Shown here: positions 26,224 through 34,794 of the stretch, piece by piece
Layout of the letters: every line of letters starts with the position of its first letter
How positions within the stretch are numbered: the first letter of the stretch is position 1
Assembly: GCA_014360195.1 (NCBI GenBank)
Contig: JACIXY010000008.1
Span: 1-64,000, forward strand
Reading direction: 5' to 3'
Length of the DNA: 64,000 bases
From: Bacillota bacterium
GTDB lineage: Bacteria; Bacillota; SHA-98; UBA4971
The notes under the pieces: model-generated
Seen by the model: only the letters and a program-made list of their open reading frames with translations
What the model was told of the DNA's origin: nothing
Database searches by the model: none
Made by a program: the position numbers and the translations under genes

Positions 26224-27996
26224 CTAGATCACCTGGTCCTCGCCGAACTTCGCCGAAGCGAGCCTCGCGTAAAGCCCGTTCCGGGCCATGAGTTCGTCGT
26301 GGGTGCCCGACTCGACGATCCTTCCCCCGTCGAGCACCAGAATCCTGTCGGCCATCCGCACCGTTGACAGCCGGTGGGCTATTATGAACGTCGTCCTGTT
26401 TCGGAGGAGACGGGCGAGCGCCTCCTGCACCTGCACCTCTGACTCGGGATCCAGGGACGACGTGGCCTCGTCCAGAATGAGGATCTTCGGGTCACGCAGA
26501 AGCGCCCTTGCGATGGCGATCCTCTGGCGCTGCCCGCCGGACAGCATCACGCCACGCTCCCCTATGAGGGTGTCATACCCATCAGGGAGGCGCATCACGA
26601 ACTCGTGCGCGTTGGCGAGCTTCGCAGCCTCCACGATCTCCTTCTCGGTCGCTCCCGGCTTTCCGTAGGCGATGTTCTCCGCCACGCTCACGCTGAACAG
26701 AACGGTCTCCTGCGGGACAAGGCCGATGGCGCGCCGGAGCGACGACAGCTTCACCCGCCGCAGGTCGTAGCCGTCGATGCGTACGGTCCCGGACAACGGG
26801 TCGTAAAACCTCGGGATGAGGTTGATGAGCGTGGTCTTCCCCGCGCCGCTCGGCCCCACCAGCGCCACCACCTCGCCCGGCATGACGGTGAGGTTGATGC
26901 CGTTCAGGACAGGCTCATCAGGACGATAGGCGAAGTAAACGTCCTCGAAGTCCACCCGGCCGGAGATGGTGGGCGGCAGCCCCACAGCGCCGGGGGCGTC
27001 CTCCACCTCGGGTTCCTCGTCGAGCAGGCCGAAGATGCGGTCGGCAGCACCGAGGGCCTGCTGGAACGCGCCGTAGGTGGCCGAGAGGCGCCCCATCGGA
27101 GTCGGGGCCGTCCCGACCGCGCCGAGAAACGCCATGAACTCGCCCAGGGTCAGGCGCCCGTATATGACCTGTCGTCCACCGTACCACAGGACGGCGGCAA
27201 GCCCTATCACCGCGAGGAACTCCACCACGGGCCCAATGGCCGCGTTCACCCGCGCGCCCTTCAGCGAGGCGGCGAAATTGCCCTCGTTCTCGCGGCGAAA
27301 CCGCTCCATCTCGTGGGCTTCCATGGTAAAGGCCTTGACTATCCTGATCCCGGCCAGCGTCTCCTGGAGCACCGACGTGACGTCCGCGATGGTGCTCTGG
27401 ATGAGCCCGGTTATCCGGCGGAGCCTCTTGCCGGCCTTCCCCACCACCGCCGCAACGAGCGGCATGATGGCGCTTGTCACGAGGGAAAGCCTCCAGTCCA
27501 GGTAGAACATGAAACCTGCGATGCCCGCAAGCATGACGACCTGGGACAGAAGCTCGGCTATGCCCGTGGACACGCTCGCCTGGACGATGGCCACGTCGTT
27601 CGTGACGCGGGATATCATCTCGCCCCGACGCCTGCTCTCGTGAAAGCCCAGCGACATGCGCTGGAGGTGGCCGTATATCTTCTCCCGCAGGTCGGCGACG
27701 ACCCTGTGGCCCACAAATGCCATGAGGTAAACCTGGCCGTACGATACGATCCCCCTGACAAGGAACAGCACCAGTATGCCGACGACGATGAGGTTGAGCA
27801 TGGCAGCGCGTCCGGCCGCGTCGGGCCCCGAGAGGACCCTGTCTATGAGTTCCTTGACCACCCAGTATATGACAAGGTTCGAAAGGCCTGCAAGGACCGT
27901 ACAGACGAGGCCGCCCGCGAAGATATGGGCGTAAGGCAGCATCACCCTGATGAGCCTTTTGAGGGGACCCTTGCCCCCCTTGCCGCCCTGCTTCAA
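26224..27996 (-). CDS. msbA: Lipid A flippase MsbA-type ABC exporter
   Basis: A 590-residue half-transporter with six membrane helices (about residues 1-320) fused to an ATPase. Walker A GPSGAGKT is near 380, the signature LSGGQRQRIAIARALL near 484, Walker B ILILDEATSSLD near 505 and the switch histidine in IIAHRLSTV. Type IV ABC exporters of this kind flip lipids or drugs; the position inside the lpx/lpt operon supports lipid A-core flipping. The ATG overlaps the preceding gene's partner by four bases (ATGA with the LpxB-like stop at 27993). Confidence 0.88.
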   Translation of the reverse strand: MKQGGKGGKGPLKRLIRVMLPYAHIFAGGLVCTVLAGLSNLVIYWVVKELIDRVLSGPDAAGRAAMLNLIVVGILVLFLVRGIVSYGQVYLMAFVGHRVVADLREKIYGHLQRMSLGFHESRRRGEMISRVTNDVAIVQASVSTGIAELLSQVVMLAGIAGFMFYLDWRLSLVTSAIMPLVAAVVGKAGKRLRRITGLIQSTIADVTSVLQETLAGIRIVKAFTMEAHEMERFRRENEGNFAASLKGARVNAAIGPVVEFLAVIGLAAVLWYGGRQVIYGRLTLGEFMAFLGAVGTAPTPMGRLSATYGAFQQALGAADRIFGLLDEEPEVEDAPGAVGLPPTISGRVDFEDVYFAYRPDEPVLNGINLTVMPGEVVALVGPSGAGKTTLINLIPRFYDPLSGTVRIDGYDLRRVKLSSLRRAIGLVPQETVLFSVSVAENIAYGKPGATEKEIVEAAKLANAHEFVMRLPDGYDTLIGERGVMLSGGQRQRIAIARALLRDPKILILDEATSSLDPESEVQVQEALARLLRNRTTFIIAHRLSTVRMADRILVLDGGRIVESGTHDELMARNGLYARLASAKFGEDQVI

Positions 27997-29504
27997 CGGC
28001 GCCTACCCCCAGTCGAAATCAACGTCTCAAGGATTACAGCAGCCACCCGGTCGGACGCCCCAGGCTGGCCCATGGCCTGCCGCAACTCCAGAGCAATTCT
28101 ACCGCGCGCCTTTACGTCCTGCAATAGTTCCAGAACCTTGATGGCCACGTCCTGGGCGCCGATGATCCCCCGTACCTCAGGGGTGATCATTCGTCTCTGG
28201 CGCTTGTTGGGAATTGCAGTAAACTCGATACGCTCGAGGGCCCTCTGAACGCCGATACGCTTCAGATGGCGGCCTATGACGGGAATGCTCCCGACAAGCC
28301 CCGGAAGGCCGGGAAGCGGGACCTCTTCCGGGATGTTCATCGGGACGGCCACCACCGTGGGCACCCCCAGAAACGCAAGCTCTGCCGTGACGGTGCCCGG
28401 CATGGCCACGGCGACGTCGGACGCCGCCATGGCGTCGTAGCGGCCCCGGTCCACCAGCCTCACGGCTACTCCCTCGTCTGTCTCGATTACGTACGCAGGT
28501 TCCGGCCCATTTCCAGGGCGCGACGCAAATGACCCTGCAACCTGGACCAGCCTGCCGCCAGCGCCCTCCAGCCTCCGGGCCGTGTGCAGGCCCTGCCGGG
28601 CACTTCGCCGCTGCCGCGCCTGGCTCGCCTGCCTCGCGCCCGCTTGCCCCGCCGCCGCGGCATCCGCCGCGCTTACGGCGCCCGCGGTGTCGGTCGGGGG
28701 ACTCGCCGCGGCGGCCGAAAGCGCCGCGCCGACCATGCTGGGGCTGACGTAGGGCGAGAGCACGGCAAGGAACGCGGCGTCGTCCCTGAACTTCTTCACG
28801 ATCTCCGCGACCCTCAGGAAAAACGGCATGGCGTAAGATATCTGCTGCCTGCGGCTCCCCGGCATCAGGCACACAAGCGGAGCATTGGCCCCAACTCCCA
28901 ACGCCGCCCTTACCGCATCCTTGTCGAGGTCGGCCTTTACCCCATCTATCATGAGGTTTCCCACGATGGTGACCTTCTCAGCGGGCACGCCCTTTTTCCG
29001 GAGCTTGGCCTCGACACGCGCGTCTTCAACCATGAAGCGGGCGAAGCTTCCGATGAATCCCGCCGTGCGATCGCTGTAGAGGACCGCGGGGTAACCCAGC
29101 CTCCTCGCAAGGAGTGCGGAGTGCATGGGGTCGCCGCCCAGGTGCGCCACGATGCCAGGGCCGCCCGCAAGCGGCCGGAGCCCTTTCGGAACCACACCGA
29201 AAAGCGCGTACCTCACGTACTCGGACGGCGCGACCACCGCGTCCACGCCTGGGATGGCCGCGGCCACCTCGGCCTCGCGCCCGCTCGCGAAGGGACACGG
29301 GGGCACGACCACCACCACAGCAAGCCCGTCGAACGCAGGGGCAACCCTGGCCTCCAGGGCGCGCACCCTTCCCACAACCGGCCTTGCCCAGCCCGAGATT
29401 TCCCCGGGGCTGTTGGCCACGACGACTACCGCTGCGCGCCGCCCTGCCGTGTGCCCGGATGCACCCGTGCCGCCGCCGCTCACGCTCATGCGTCCGCCAC
29501 TCAT
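27993..29504 (-). CDS. Lipid A disaccharide synthase-related protein (LpxB-like 1)
   Basis: A 503-residue LpxB-fold protein. VVVVANSPGEISGWARPVV replaces the GEASGD loop of LpxB, and IVAHLGGDPMHSALLARRLG, IVGNLMIDGVKADL, CLMPGSRRQQI and VAMPGTVTAELAFLGVP follow the LpxB order. A 55-residue Ala/Gln/Arg-rich insertion lies around residue 275-330. The ATG at 29504 overlaps the lpxB stop. A second in-frame ATG sits 15 bases later because of a tandem duplication. The distance from true LpxB suggests a different glycosyl transfer in LPS assembly; the substrate is not known. Confidence 0.72.
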   Translation of the reverse strand: MSGGRMSVSGGGTGASGHTAGRRAAVVVVANSPGEISGWARPVVGRVRALEARVAPAFDGLAVVVVVPPCPFASGREAEVAAAIPGVDAVVAPSEYVRYALFGVVPKGLRPLAGGPGIVAHLGGDPMHSALLARRLGYPAVLYSDRTAGFIGSFARFMVEDARVEAKLRKKGVPAEKVTIVGNLMIDGVKADLDKDAVRAALGVGANAPLVCLMPGSRRQQISYAMPFFLRVAEIVKKFRDDAAFLAVLSPYVSPSMVGAALSAAAASPPTDTAGAVSAADAAAAGQAGARQASQARQRRSARQGLHTARRLEGAGGRLVQVAGSFASRPGNGPEPAYVIETDEGVAVRLVDRGRYDAMAASDVAVAMPGTVTAELAFLGVPTVVAVPMNIPEEVPLPGLPGLVGSIPVIGRHLKRIGVQRALERIEFTAIPNKRQRRMITPEVRGIIGAQDVAIKVLELLQDVKARGRIALELRQAMGQPGASDRVAAVILETLISTGGRRR

Positions 29505-29515
29505 GCGTCCGCCAC
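29486..29515. repeat. 15-bp tandem duplication at the lpxB / lpxB-like junction
   Basis: Two perfect adjacent copies (29486-29500, 29501-29515). Read on the minus strand each contains GCATGA, so the first supplies the lpxB stop and the overlapping ATG, and the second supplies another ATG in frame for the downstream gene. Confidence 0.85.
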
Positions 29516-30649
29516 CTCGATCGCCAGCCTGGCGGCCCGCTCCAGCGCCCCGGGGGACCCCAGGCCCGTGCGAGCCCTCGCGAGCTCCTCGATCATCGTG
29601 CCGGCACAAGCCGGGTCATCGAGGAGCCTCAGCGTCTCGCGGGCGATGGCCTCGCCGCTCGCCTCGTCCTGGAGAAGCTCCGGAACGATGCGCTTTCCCG
29701 CGAGGATATTCGGCCACGAGATGTAAGGTATCTTCACGAGAAGCTTCCCGAGCGCCCATGTGGACCTCGAGACCCTGTACACCACGACCATGGGCGTCCC
29801 GACTATGGTCGCCTCCAGCGTGGCCGTGCCCGATGCCACCACGAGCGCGTCCGCCGCCGCCATGCACCGGTGCGCCTGCCCCCGCACGACACGGATGGGC
29901 AGCCCCGACGCCGCGACAGCCTCGCGAACCGCGTCCTCCGGCACAGTCTCGGCAAGCGGCAGCACGAAGCCCACCGCGGGCCTGGCCTTAGCGATCCTCG
30001 CCGCGCCGTCGAGCATGGGCGGGAGGAGAAGCCTTATCTCCTGGGCACGGCTTCCGGGCAGGAGGCCCACAACGGTCGCGGCCGTCTCGAGGCCGGGTCC
30101 GAGTCCCAGCTCAGCCCTGGCGGCCAGCCGGTCCGCGGCGGCAGCCGGGCTCACGAGGTCCAGCAGCGGGTGGCCGATGAACTCCACATCCGCCCCCGCC
30201 TCGCGGTACACCTTAGCCTCCAGCGGAAACACCGACGCAACCTTCGTGACGGTCCTGGCAACACGCCTTGCGCGGCCCCGCCGCCACGCCCATGCCGTGG
30301 GAGCGAAAAGGTACACCGACTTTATGCCCAGCCTCGCAGCCGCTCCGGCAAGCCTCATGTTGAACTCCGGAAAGTCGATGAGGACAAGGCACGACGGCCT
30401 CTCCGAGCTGAGCGCGCGCCTCGCCTCTGCAAGCACCCCTCGCAGGGCGGCCGCGCTTCGCACCGCCTCGGCGAGACCCACGGCCGAAAGGCCGGTGGGG
30501 TTGAAAAGCAGGCGCACACCGGCAGCCTGCATCAACGTCCCACCCAGCCCGACGAGGTCAACGTCAGGACGTAAGACTTTCAGCTTTTCGGCCAGGCGGG
30601 CGCCGTACACGTCCCCCGACGCCTCCCCGGCCACCACCATCACTTTCAA
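29501..30649 (-). CDS. lpxB: Lipid A disaccharide synthase
   Basis: A 382-residue GT-B enzyme that joins UDP-2,3-diacylglucosamine to lipid X and makes the tetraacyl disaccharide. All LpxB hallmarks are present: VMVVAGEASGD at the N-terminus, LVLIDFPEFNMRLA, APTAWAWRRGRAR, VEFIGHPLLDLV, GLLPGSRAQEIRLLLP and VASGTATLEATIVGTPMVV. The length is usual for the family. It overlaps lpxI upstream (ATGA) and the LpxB-like gene downstream, which places lipid A steps in one translationally coupled block. Confidence 0.96.
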   Translation of the reverse strand: MKVMVVAGEASGDVYGARLAEKLKVLRPDVDLVGLGGTLMQAAGVRLLFNPTGLSAVGLAEAVRSAAALRGVLAEARRALSSERPSCLVLIDFPEFNMRLAGAAARLGIKSVYLFAPTAWAWRRGRARRVARTVTKVASVFPLEAKVYREAGADVEFIGHPLLDLVSPAAAADRLAARAELGLGPGLETAATVVGLLPGSRAQEIRLLLPPMLDGAARIAKARPAVGFVLPLAETVPEDAVREAVAASGLPIRVVRGQAHRCMAAADALVVASGTATLEATIVGTPMVVVYRVSRSTWALGKLLVKIPYISWPNILAGKRIVPELLQDEASGEAIARETLRLLDDPACAGTMIEELARARTGLGSPGALERAARLAIEVADA

Positions 30650-31482
30650 GCGTCCCCGCCTCTTGTCCGCGACACCCCGACCACGGCGATCCCCGCCTCA
30701 TCCGCCAGGGCGATGGTGTCGCGCTTCCTTACTATTATGGTCCTGCCCGCCTCACACGCGAGCACCCTTGCCTTTGCCTTCCGCATGGCCTCGATCGTGC
30801 CGGGCCCCACCGCCGGCACATCGAACCTTTCGTCCTGGTCGGGCCAGGACATCTTCACCACGACGCACCCGGGAGCAAGCTGCCCGGCGCGCCGTATCAT
30901 AGCGTCCGTACCTTCGGCAGCCTCCACCGCGACCACGGCGCGGTCCCTCACCGCGACGGCCTGTCCGATCCCGGCCTTGGTCACACGCTTTGCGATCTCC
31001 ATCCCGAACCCGATATCTTCCCACTCCGATAGGGACGGGGCGCGGCACCCGAGGACCCCCTCTTGCGGGAGGGCATCGCCCAGGTAGCGCAGCTGGCTCA
31101 CAAGGGTGATCCCCGCCTCCTCGAGCTTCTCCGCAAAACCCAGGAGGACCTGGACGTCGGTGCGGTCGCGCCTGCCGCGGGCGACCCTCTCAACTGTCCC
31201 GGCCACGCGGCGGCGTCGGAACCCGTCCGCCCGCCAGACCTTGCCGATCATGACGGCCTCGGTCACACCTTCTTTCGTGAGAATAGGCATGATGGAAAGC
31301 GCGTCCGCGAGGTCGACGCGGTAGACCCTGGCAGCGATGGCTTTCACCGCCGGGTCGAGCCTGTCGGTGAGGGATATCACGATGACTTCCATGCCGAGGG
31401 CGGAAGCGTTCTCGGCGACGCAGGACGCAAGCTCCCCCTCGCCTGCGATGAGCCCAAGCCTGGACGACGCCGCGGCGGTCAT
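30646..31482 (-). CDS. lpxI: UDP-2,3-diacylglucosamine pyrophosphatase LpxI
   Basis: A 278-residue protein of the LpxI (DUF1009) family, which hydrolyses UDP-2,3-diacylglucosamine to lipid X in organisms without LpxH. The N-terminal LGLIAGEGELASCVAENA and the C-terminal VVVKMSWPDQDERFDVPAVG with GPGTIEAM and the closing ADEAGIAVVGV are typical. No lpxH is seen in the window. It lies between lpxA and lpxB, the common order in alphaproteobacteria and diderm Firmicutes, 16 bases after the lpxA stop. Confidence 0.93.
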   Translation of the reverse strand: MTAAASSRLGLIAGEGELASCVAENASALGMEVIVISLTDRLDPAVKAIAARVYRVDLADALSIMPILTKEGVTEAVMIGKVWRADGFRRRRVAGTVERVARGRRDRTDVQVLLGFAEKLEEAGITLVSQLRYLGDALPQEGVLGCRAPSLSEWEDIGFGMEIAKRVTKAGIGQAVAVRDRAVVAVEAAEGTDAMIRRAGQLAPGCVVVKMSWPDQDERFDVPAVGPGTIEAMRKAKARVLACEAGRTIIVRKRDTIALADEAGIAVVGVSRTRGGDA

Positions 31483-31498
31483 CGGTCCTGCCAGCCTC

Positions 31499-32338
31499 TC
31501 AGCCCTGCGGTGCGCGGGGCTCGCGGGGGTGGCCTGCGATGATGCCCCTCGCCGAAGTCTTCAGGAACTGCACAAGGTGGTCGATCTCCTCGCTCCCGGA
31601 AAGTTCCTGCTCGATCCTGCCGATCGCTTGCGACAGGTTGAGGCCGGACTCATAGAGGATCTTATACGCGCGCCTCACCGCATCGCGCACTTCGGGGAGC
31701 GTGCCGTTCCTTCGCATGCCGACGATGTTCACGCCGATCACGCGGGCGGGGTTTCCGTCCACCAGCATATATGGAGGCACGTCTTTCGTTACCTTCGCCA
31801 TGCCGCCGATCATGGCCATCTTGCCGATCTTCACGAACTGGTGCACCCCGGCCATGCCCCCGACGATGGCGTAATCCTCCAGCGTGCAGTGGCCCGCGAG
31901 CGCGGCGCCCCCTGTGATGATGGTGTGGCTTCCCACGCGGCAATCGTGGGCGATATGGCCGTACGACATCACCATGTTGTTGTCGCCGATTCGCGTCTCC
32001 CCGTGGCCTGCGACCGTGCCGCGGCTTACGGTGACGAACTCGCGGAAGACGTTGTTGTCGCCGATGACGAGCGTCGTCCTCTCGCCGTTATGCTTGAAGT
32101 CCTGCGGCTCTACCCCGATCCTGGCCCCTGACGAGAAAGTGCAGTTCCTGCCGATGGTCGTCGGACCCTCTATCACCACGTGGCTTGCGAGCTTGCATCC
32201 GTCGCCTATCGTCACGTCCTCTCCGATCACGCAGTACGGCCCTATCACCACGTCCTGCCCGATCCTCGCCGTCGGGTGGATGATGGCGGTCTCATGGATC
32301 TTCCTGATACGAAAACCCGGTGTCTGGGCGGTTTTCAT
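31499..32338 (-). CDS. lpxA: UDP-N-acetylglucosamine acyltransferase
   Basis: A 279-residue left-handed beta-helix acyltransferase that starts lipid A synthesis. Hexapeptide repeats (IHPTARIGQDVVIGPYCVIG onward) cover residues about 15-190. The catalytic histidine lies in SYGHIAHDC near residue 128. VGGMAGVHQFVKIG and the helical C-terminus (NLSQAIGRIEQEL) distinguish it from LpxD. The ATG at 32338, after GAGGGGGCATCCTC, is preferred to an upstream in-frame ATG that adds an Arg-rich stretch unlike the family. The 74 bases to fabZ upstream carry no terminator. Confidence 0.94.
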   Translation of the reverse strand: MKTAQTPGFRIRKIHETAIIHPTARIGQDVVIGPYCVIGEDVTIGDGCKLASHVVIEGPTTIGRNCTFSSGARIGVEPQDFKHNGERTTLVIGDNNVFREFVTVSRGTVAGHGETRIGDNNMVMSYGHIAHDCRVGSHTIITGGAALAGHCTLEDYAIVGGMAGVHQFVKIGKMAMIGGMAKVTKDVPPYMLVDGNPARVIGVNIVGMRRNGTLPEVRDAVRRAYKILYESGLNLSQAIGRIEQELSGSEEIDHLVQFLKTSARGIIAGHPREPRAPQG

Positions 32339-32412
32339 GAGGATGCCCCCTCGAACTCGAAGCCTTGTTTCTGGCCGGCTGCGACTTCCTTTTACGGAAG
32401 CGCTGCATCGCC

Positions 32413-32922
32413 TCACTCGCCTGTCTTGCCAGCCTCGCCTGTCTTGCCAGCCTCGCTTGCCGGTGAGCCGTTGCCGTTCTCCTTTCCGCCCCGGGCGGCG
32501 TCCACCAGAGCAAAGGTCATCTCCGCGTCTGCCACGAGCTTGCCGTCCACAAAGGCCGAGCAGGCAGCCCTGCCGAAATCGCCCCTCACCCTGACAAGCT
32601 CGGTCTCCAGCCGCAGCTGGTCTCCAGGCACGACGGGCCGCCGGAACCTGGCCCTGTCCACCCCCACAAGATAGGGAACCTTGTCCGGGGCGCTTCCAAG
32701 GCCGACCGCTGCGAACGCCGCCACCTGCGCCATGGCCTCCAAGATGAGCACCCCCGGCATCACAGGGTTCCCGGGAAAGTGGCCCTGGAAGAACGGCTCG
32801 TTAATGGTGACGTTCTTGATGCCCACCGCGCGCTTGCCGTGCTCGAGATCGATGATGCGGTCGACCAATAGAAACGGGTATCTGTGCCGCAAAACCTCCT
32901 GAATTCCGGTTGAGTCGATCAT
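32413..32922 (-). CDS. fabZ: 3-hydroxyacyl-ACP dehydratase FabZ
   Basis: A 169-residue hot-dog fold dehydratase of fatty acid synthesis that competes with LpxA and LpxC for 3-hydroxyacyl-ACP. [16 protein letters not shown], the catalytic His in [14 protein letters not shown] (residue about 48) and the Glu in [12 protein letters not shown] (about 62) are intact. The C-terminus carries an extra tail with two EAGKTG repeats from an 18-bp tandem repeat. It overlaps lpxC by four bases (ATGA). The lpxC-fabZ-lpxA order is widely conserved. Confidence 0.95.
   Translation of the reverse strand: MIDSTGIQEVLRHRYPFLLVDRIIDLEHGKRAVGIKNVTINEPFFQGHFPGNPVMPGVLILEAMAQVAAFAAVGLGSAPDKVPYLVGVDRARFRRPVVPGDQLRLETELVRVRGDFGRAACSAFVDGKLVADAEMTFALVDAARGGKENGNGSPASEAGKTGEAGKTGE
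32417..32452. repeat. 18-bp tandem repeat at the fabZ 3' end
   Basis: Two perfect adjacent copies (32417-32434 and 32435-32452) that encode the EAGKTG tail repeats. The unit is a multiple of three, so length changes stay in frame. Confidence 0.8.
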
Positions 32923-33857
32923 GATCGGCTATACGCCCCTCCTGTCCCTTGCGTCCCGCGCCGCATCCCGCGCCGGGCCGTCCGGGCGATGGCCCTGGCA
33001 AGCTCATGGTTCAGCGCGTGCCCCGAGCCGATCCCGATGAAATGGCCCGAGACCCTGCCGAGAAGCGCGATGTCGCCCAAAAAGTCGAGGGCCTTGTGCC
33101 GCGCGGCCTCGTCCGTAAACCTCGCGGGGCCCACGTACCCGTTCTCGCCAACTATGACGGCCTCATCCGGGGTGGCACCAAGCGCAAGGCCCTTTTCGCG
33201 CAGTGTCGCAAGCTCCCACTCGAACCCAACGGTGCGGGCGGGCGCGATGTCCCGCTTGAACACCTCGGGAGTGACCTCGAAGTCCACGTGCTCCGACCGC
33301 ATCCCGGGCTTTGCGGCTACGAATGTGAAGCTCACTCGAAGCCCCTCCCCCTCGCTCGGAAGGGCGATGGCGCACGCCTTATCCCGGGTCACCCATGCCG
33401 GAGTCTGGACCCGCAGCACCCTGCGCTCGCGGTCAAGTTCGGCGATGCCCGCCTCTTCGACAAGGTCCACGAAGACGCGCGAGCTTCCGTCACCGAGCGG
33501 GATCTCCTCCCCGTCCACTTCTATGAGAGCGTTATCGACTCCTCCCCAGAGGACGGCGGCAAGAAGGTGCTCGACCGTGAGCACAGCGACGCCGCCTCGC
33601 ACAAGCCCGGTTGCGCGATGCGACATCCCGGCGAACTCCACGCTTGCTGGGATGGTTACAGGTCGCGGGAGGTCGCACCGAAGGAACACGATGCCAGTCC
33701 CGCTCGGCGCAGGACGGATGGTAACCCGCGACGGCCTGCCCGTATGAAGGCCCCGCCCATCGTACGAGACGGGCCTCGCCACCGTGGTCTCGCGCTCAAG
33801 CGGCCGCGCCGCCAAACCCCGCCACCTCTTCCGCCACCTCTTCTCGGCAGTTAACAC
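32919..33857 (-). CDS. lpxC: UDP-3-O-acyl-N-acetylglucosamine deacetylase
   Basis: A 312-residue zinc amidase that performs the committed step of lipid A synthesis. [13 protein letters not shown] opens the domain, [20 protein letters not shown] (near residue 92) supplies the first zinc histidine, and [15 protein letters not shown] (near 251) the second histidine and the aspartate. [17 protein letters not shown] near the end carries the catalytic-site histidine. The GTG at 33857 is chosen because an earlier start would overlap the ABC ATPase gene and add a basic, low-complexity head. The stop overlaps fabZ. Confidence 0.94.
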   Translation of the reverse strand: MLTAEKRWRKRWRGLAARPLERETTVARPVSYDGRGLHTGRPSRVTIRPAPSGTGIVFLRCDLPRPVTIPASVEFAGMSHRATGLVRGGVAVLTVEHLLAAVLWGGVDNALIEVDGEEIPLGDGSSRVFVDLVEEAGIAELDRERRVLRVQTPAWVTRDKACAIALPSEGEGLRVSFTFVAAKPGMRSEHVDFEVTPEVFKRDIAPARTVGFEWELATLREKGLALGATPDEAVIVGENGYVGPARFTDEAARHKALDFLGDIALLGRVSGHFIGIGSGHALNHELARAIARTARRGMRRGTQGTGGAYSRS

Positions 33858-33996
33858 GATAGTTCTACATCGGCGCCGGATTCCCTGCCTGCCGCGCGGC
33901 GCACCGTGACCGCCTCCCGAAGACCGGTGCCTGCTCGCGGCCTTCGGAGGACTGTCGCCTGCCCGCCTCCCTCCTCCGGAGCACGCTCGCAGCCTT

Positions 33997-34794
33997 TCAC
34001 AGCTGAAGTAGCCTGCGGTATTTTCTGCCAATCTCCGACCTCGGGTTCGCGAAAACTTCTTCGGGGCGACCCTCTTCGGCGACCGCTCCGCGTTCCAGCA
34101 GCACCAAGCGGTCCGCCGCGCGAAGGGCGAACCTCATCTCGTGGGTGACGATGACCATGGCGGTATCCCTGGCCGTTGCCAGGTCCTCCATGACGTCCAG
34201 AACCTCTCCGACAAGGATCGGGTCAAGGGATGCGGTAGGCTCGTCCCACAGCATGAGGACGGGCTCAGGCGCAAGGGCCCTCGCGATGCCGACGCGCTGG
34301 GCTTCGCCGCCCGATAGCTCTCCCGGCCTCCGGCAAGCGACGGCGCCGGAAAGCCCGACGCGCTCGAGCGCCCGACGCGCTCGCTCGCGAGCCTCCCCCG
34401 GCGCCATGCCCGCTGCGACCAGCGGGAGGGCGACGTTGTCGAGGGCGGAGAGCCTGGCGATGAGGTTGAAGCGCTGAAACACGAAGCCGATCTTCCTCCG
34501 GACTCCGAGAAGCTCGCAGTATGGTAGGGTGACGATGTCGCGCGACTCGAAGGTGATGCGCCCCGCGTCAGGCTCGGCAAGCCGCACGATGCACCGGAGA
34601 AGGGTGGACTTGCCGCAGCCGCTTGGGCCTGTAACGACGACCGTCTCGCCCGGCGCGACGTGGAGATCGACCCCGGCGAGGGCGCACGTCTTCCCGTACC
34701 TCTTGAGGAGGCCTTCAACGGTGAGGATGGGCGCGGTCGCCGGCGCGGCCGCCGTGGCCGCCGCATCGATCGTCACTGTCCCGGGAGCCCTCAT
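33997..34794 (-). CDS. ABC transporter ATPase, GlnQ-like, partner of the large permease
   Basis: A 265-residue ABC ATPase. Walker A GPSGCGKS is at residues 56-63, the Q-loop is FVFQRFNLIARLSALDN, the signature is LSGGEAQRVGIARAL (near 158), Walker B is VLMLWDEPTASLDP and the switch is VTHEMRFALRAADR. The C-terminal EEGRPEEVFANPRSEIGRKY is typical of polar amino acid uptake ATPases (GlnQ/HisP). No substrate-binding protein is encoded nearby. It overlaps the permease gene by four bases and precedes lpxC, so an envelope-related substrate is more likely than an amino acid. The family of ATPase is secure and the substrate is not. Confidence 0.8.
   Translation of the reverse strand: MRAPGTVTIDAAATAAAPATAPILTVEGLLKRYGKTCALAGVDLHVAPGETVVVTGPSGCGKSTLLRCIVRLAEPDAGRITFESRDIVTLPYCELLGVRRKIGFVFQRFNLIARLSALDNVALPLVAAGMAPGEARERARRALERVGLSGAVACRRPGELSGGEAQRVGIARALAPEPVLMLWDEPTASLDPILVGEVLDVMEDLATARDTAMVIVTHEMRFALRAADRLVLLERGAVAEEGRPEEVFANPRSEIGRKYRRLLQL

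Noticed and set aside
24557-26227. A 556-codon plus-strand frame opposite lptC and the nucleotidyltransferase
   Set aside because: It overlaps two genes with conserved motifs and encodes Arg/Pro/His-rich sequence with no domain.
34154-34794. Calling the ATPase an amino acid importer because of its GlnQ-like signature
   Set aside because: No binding protein or normal permease is present, and its partner is a large coiled-coil membrane protein in an lpx operon.
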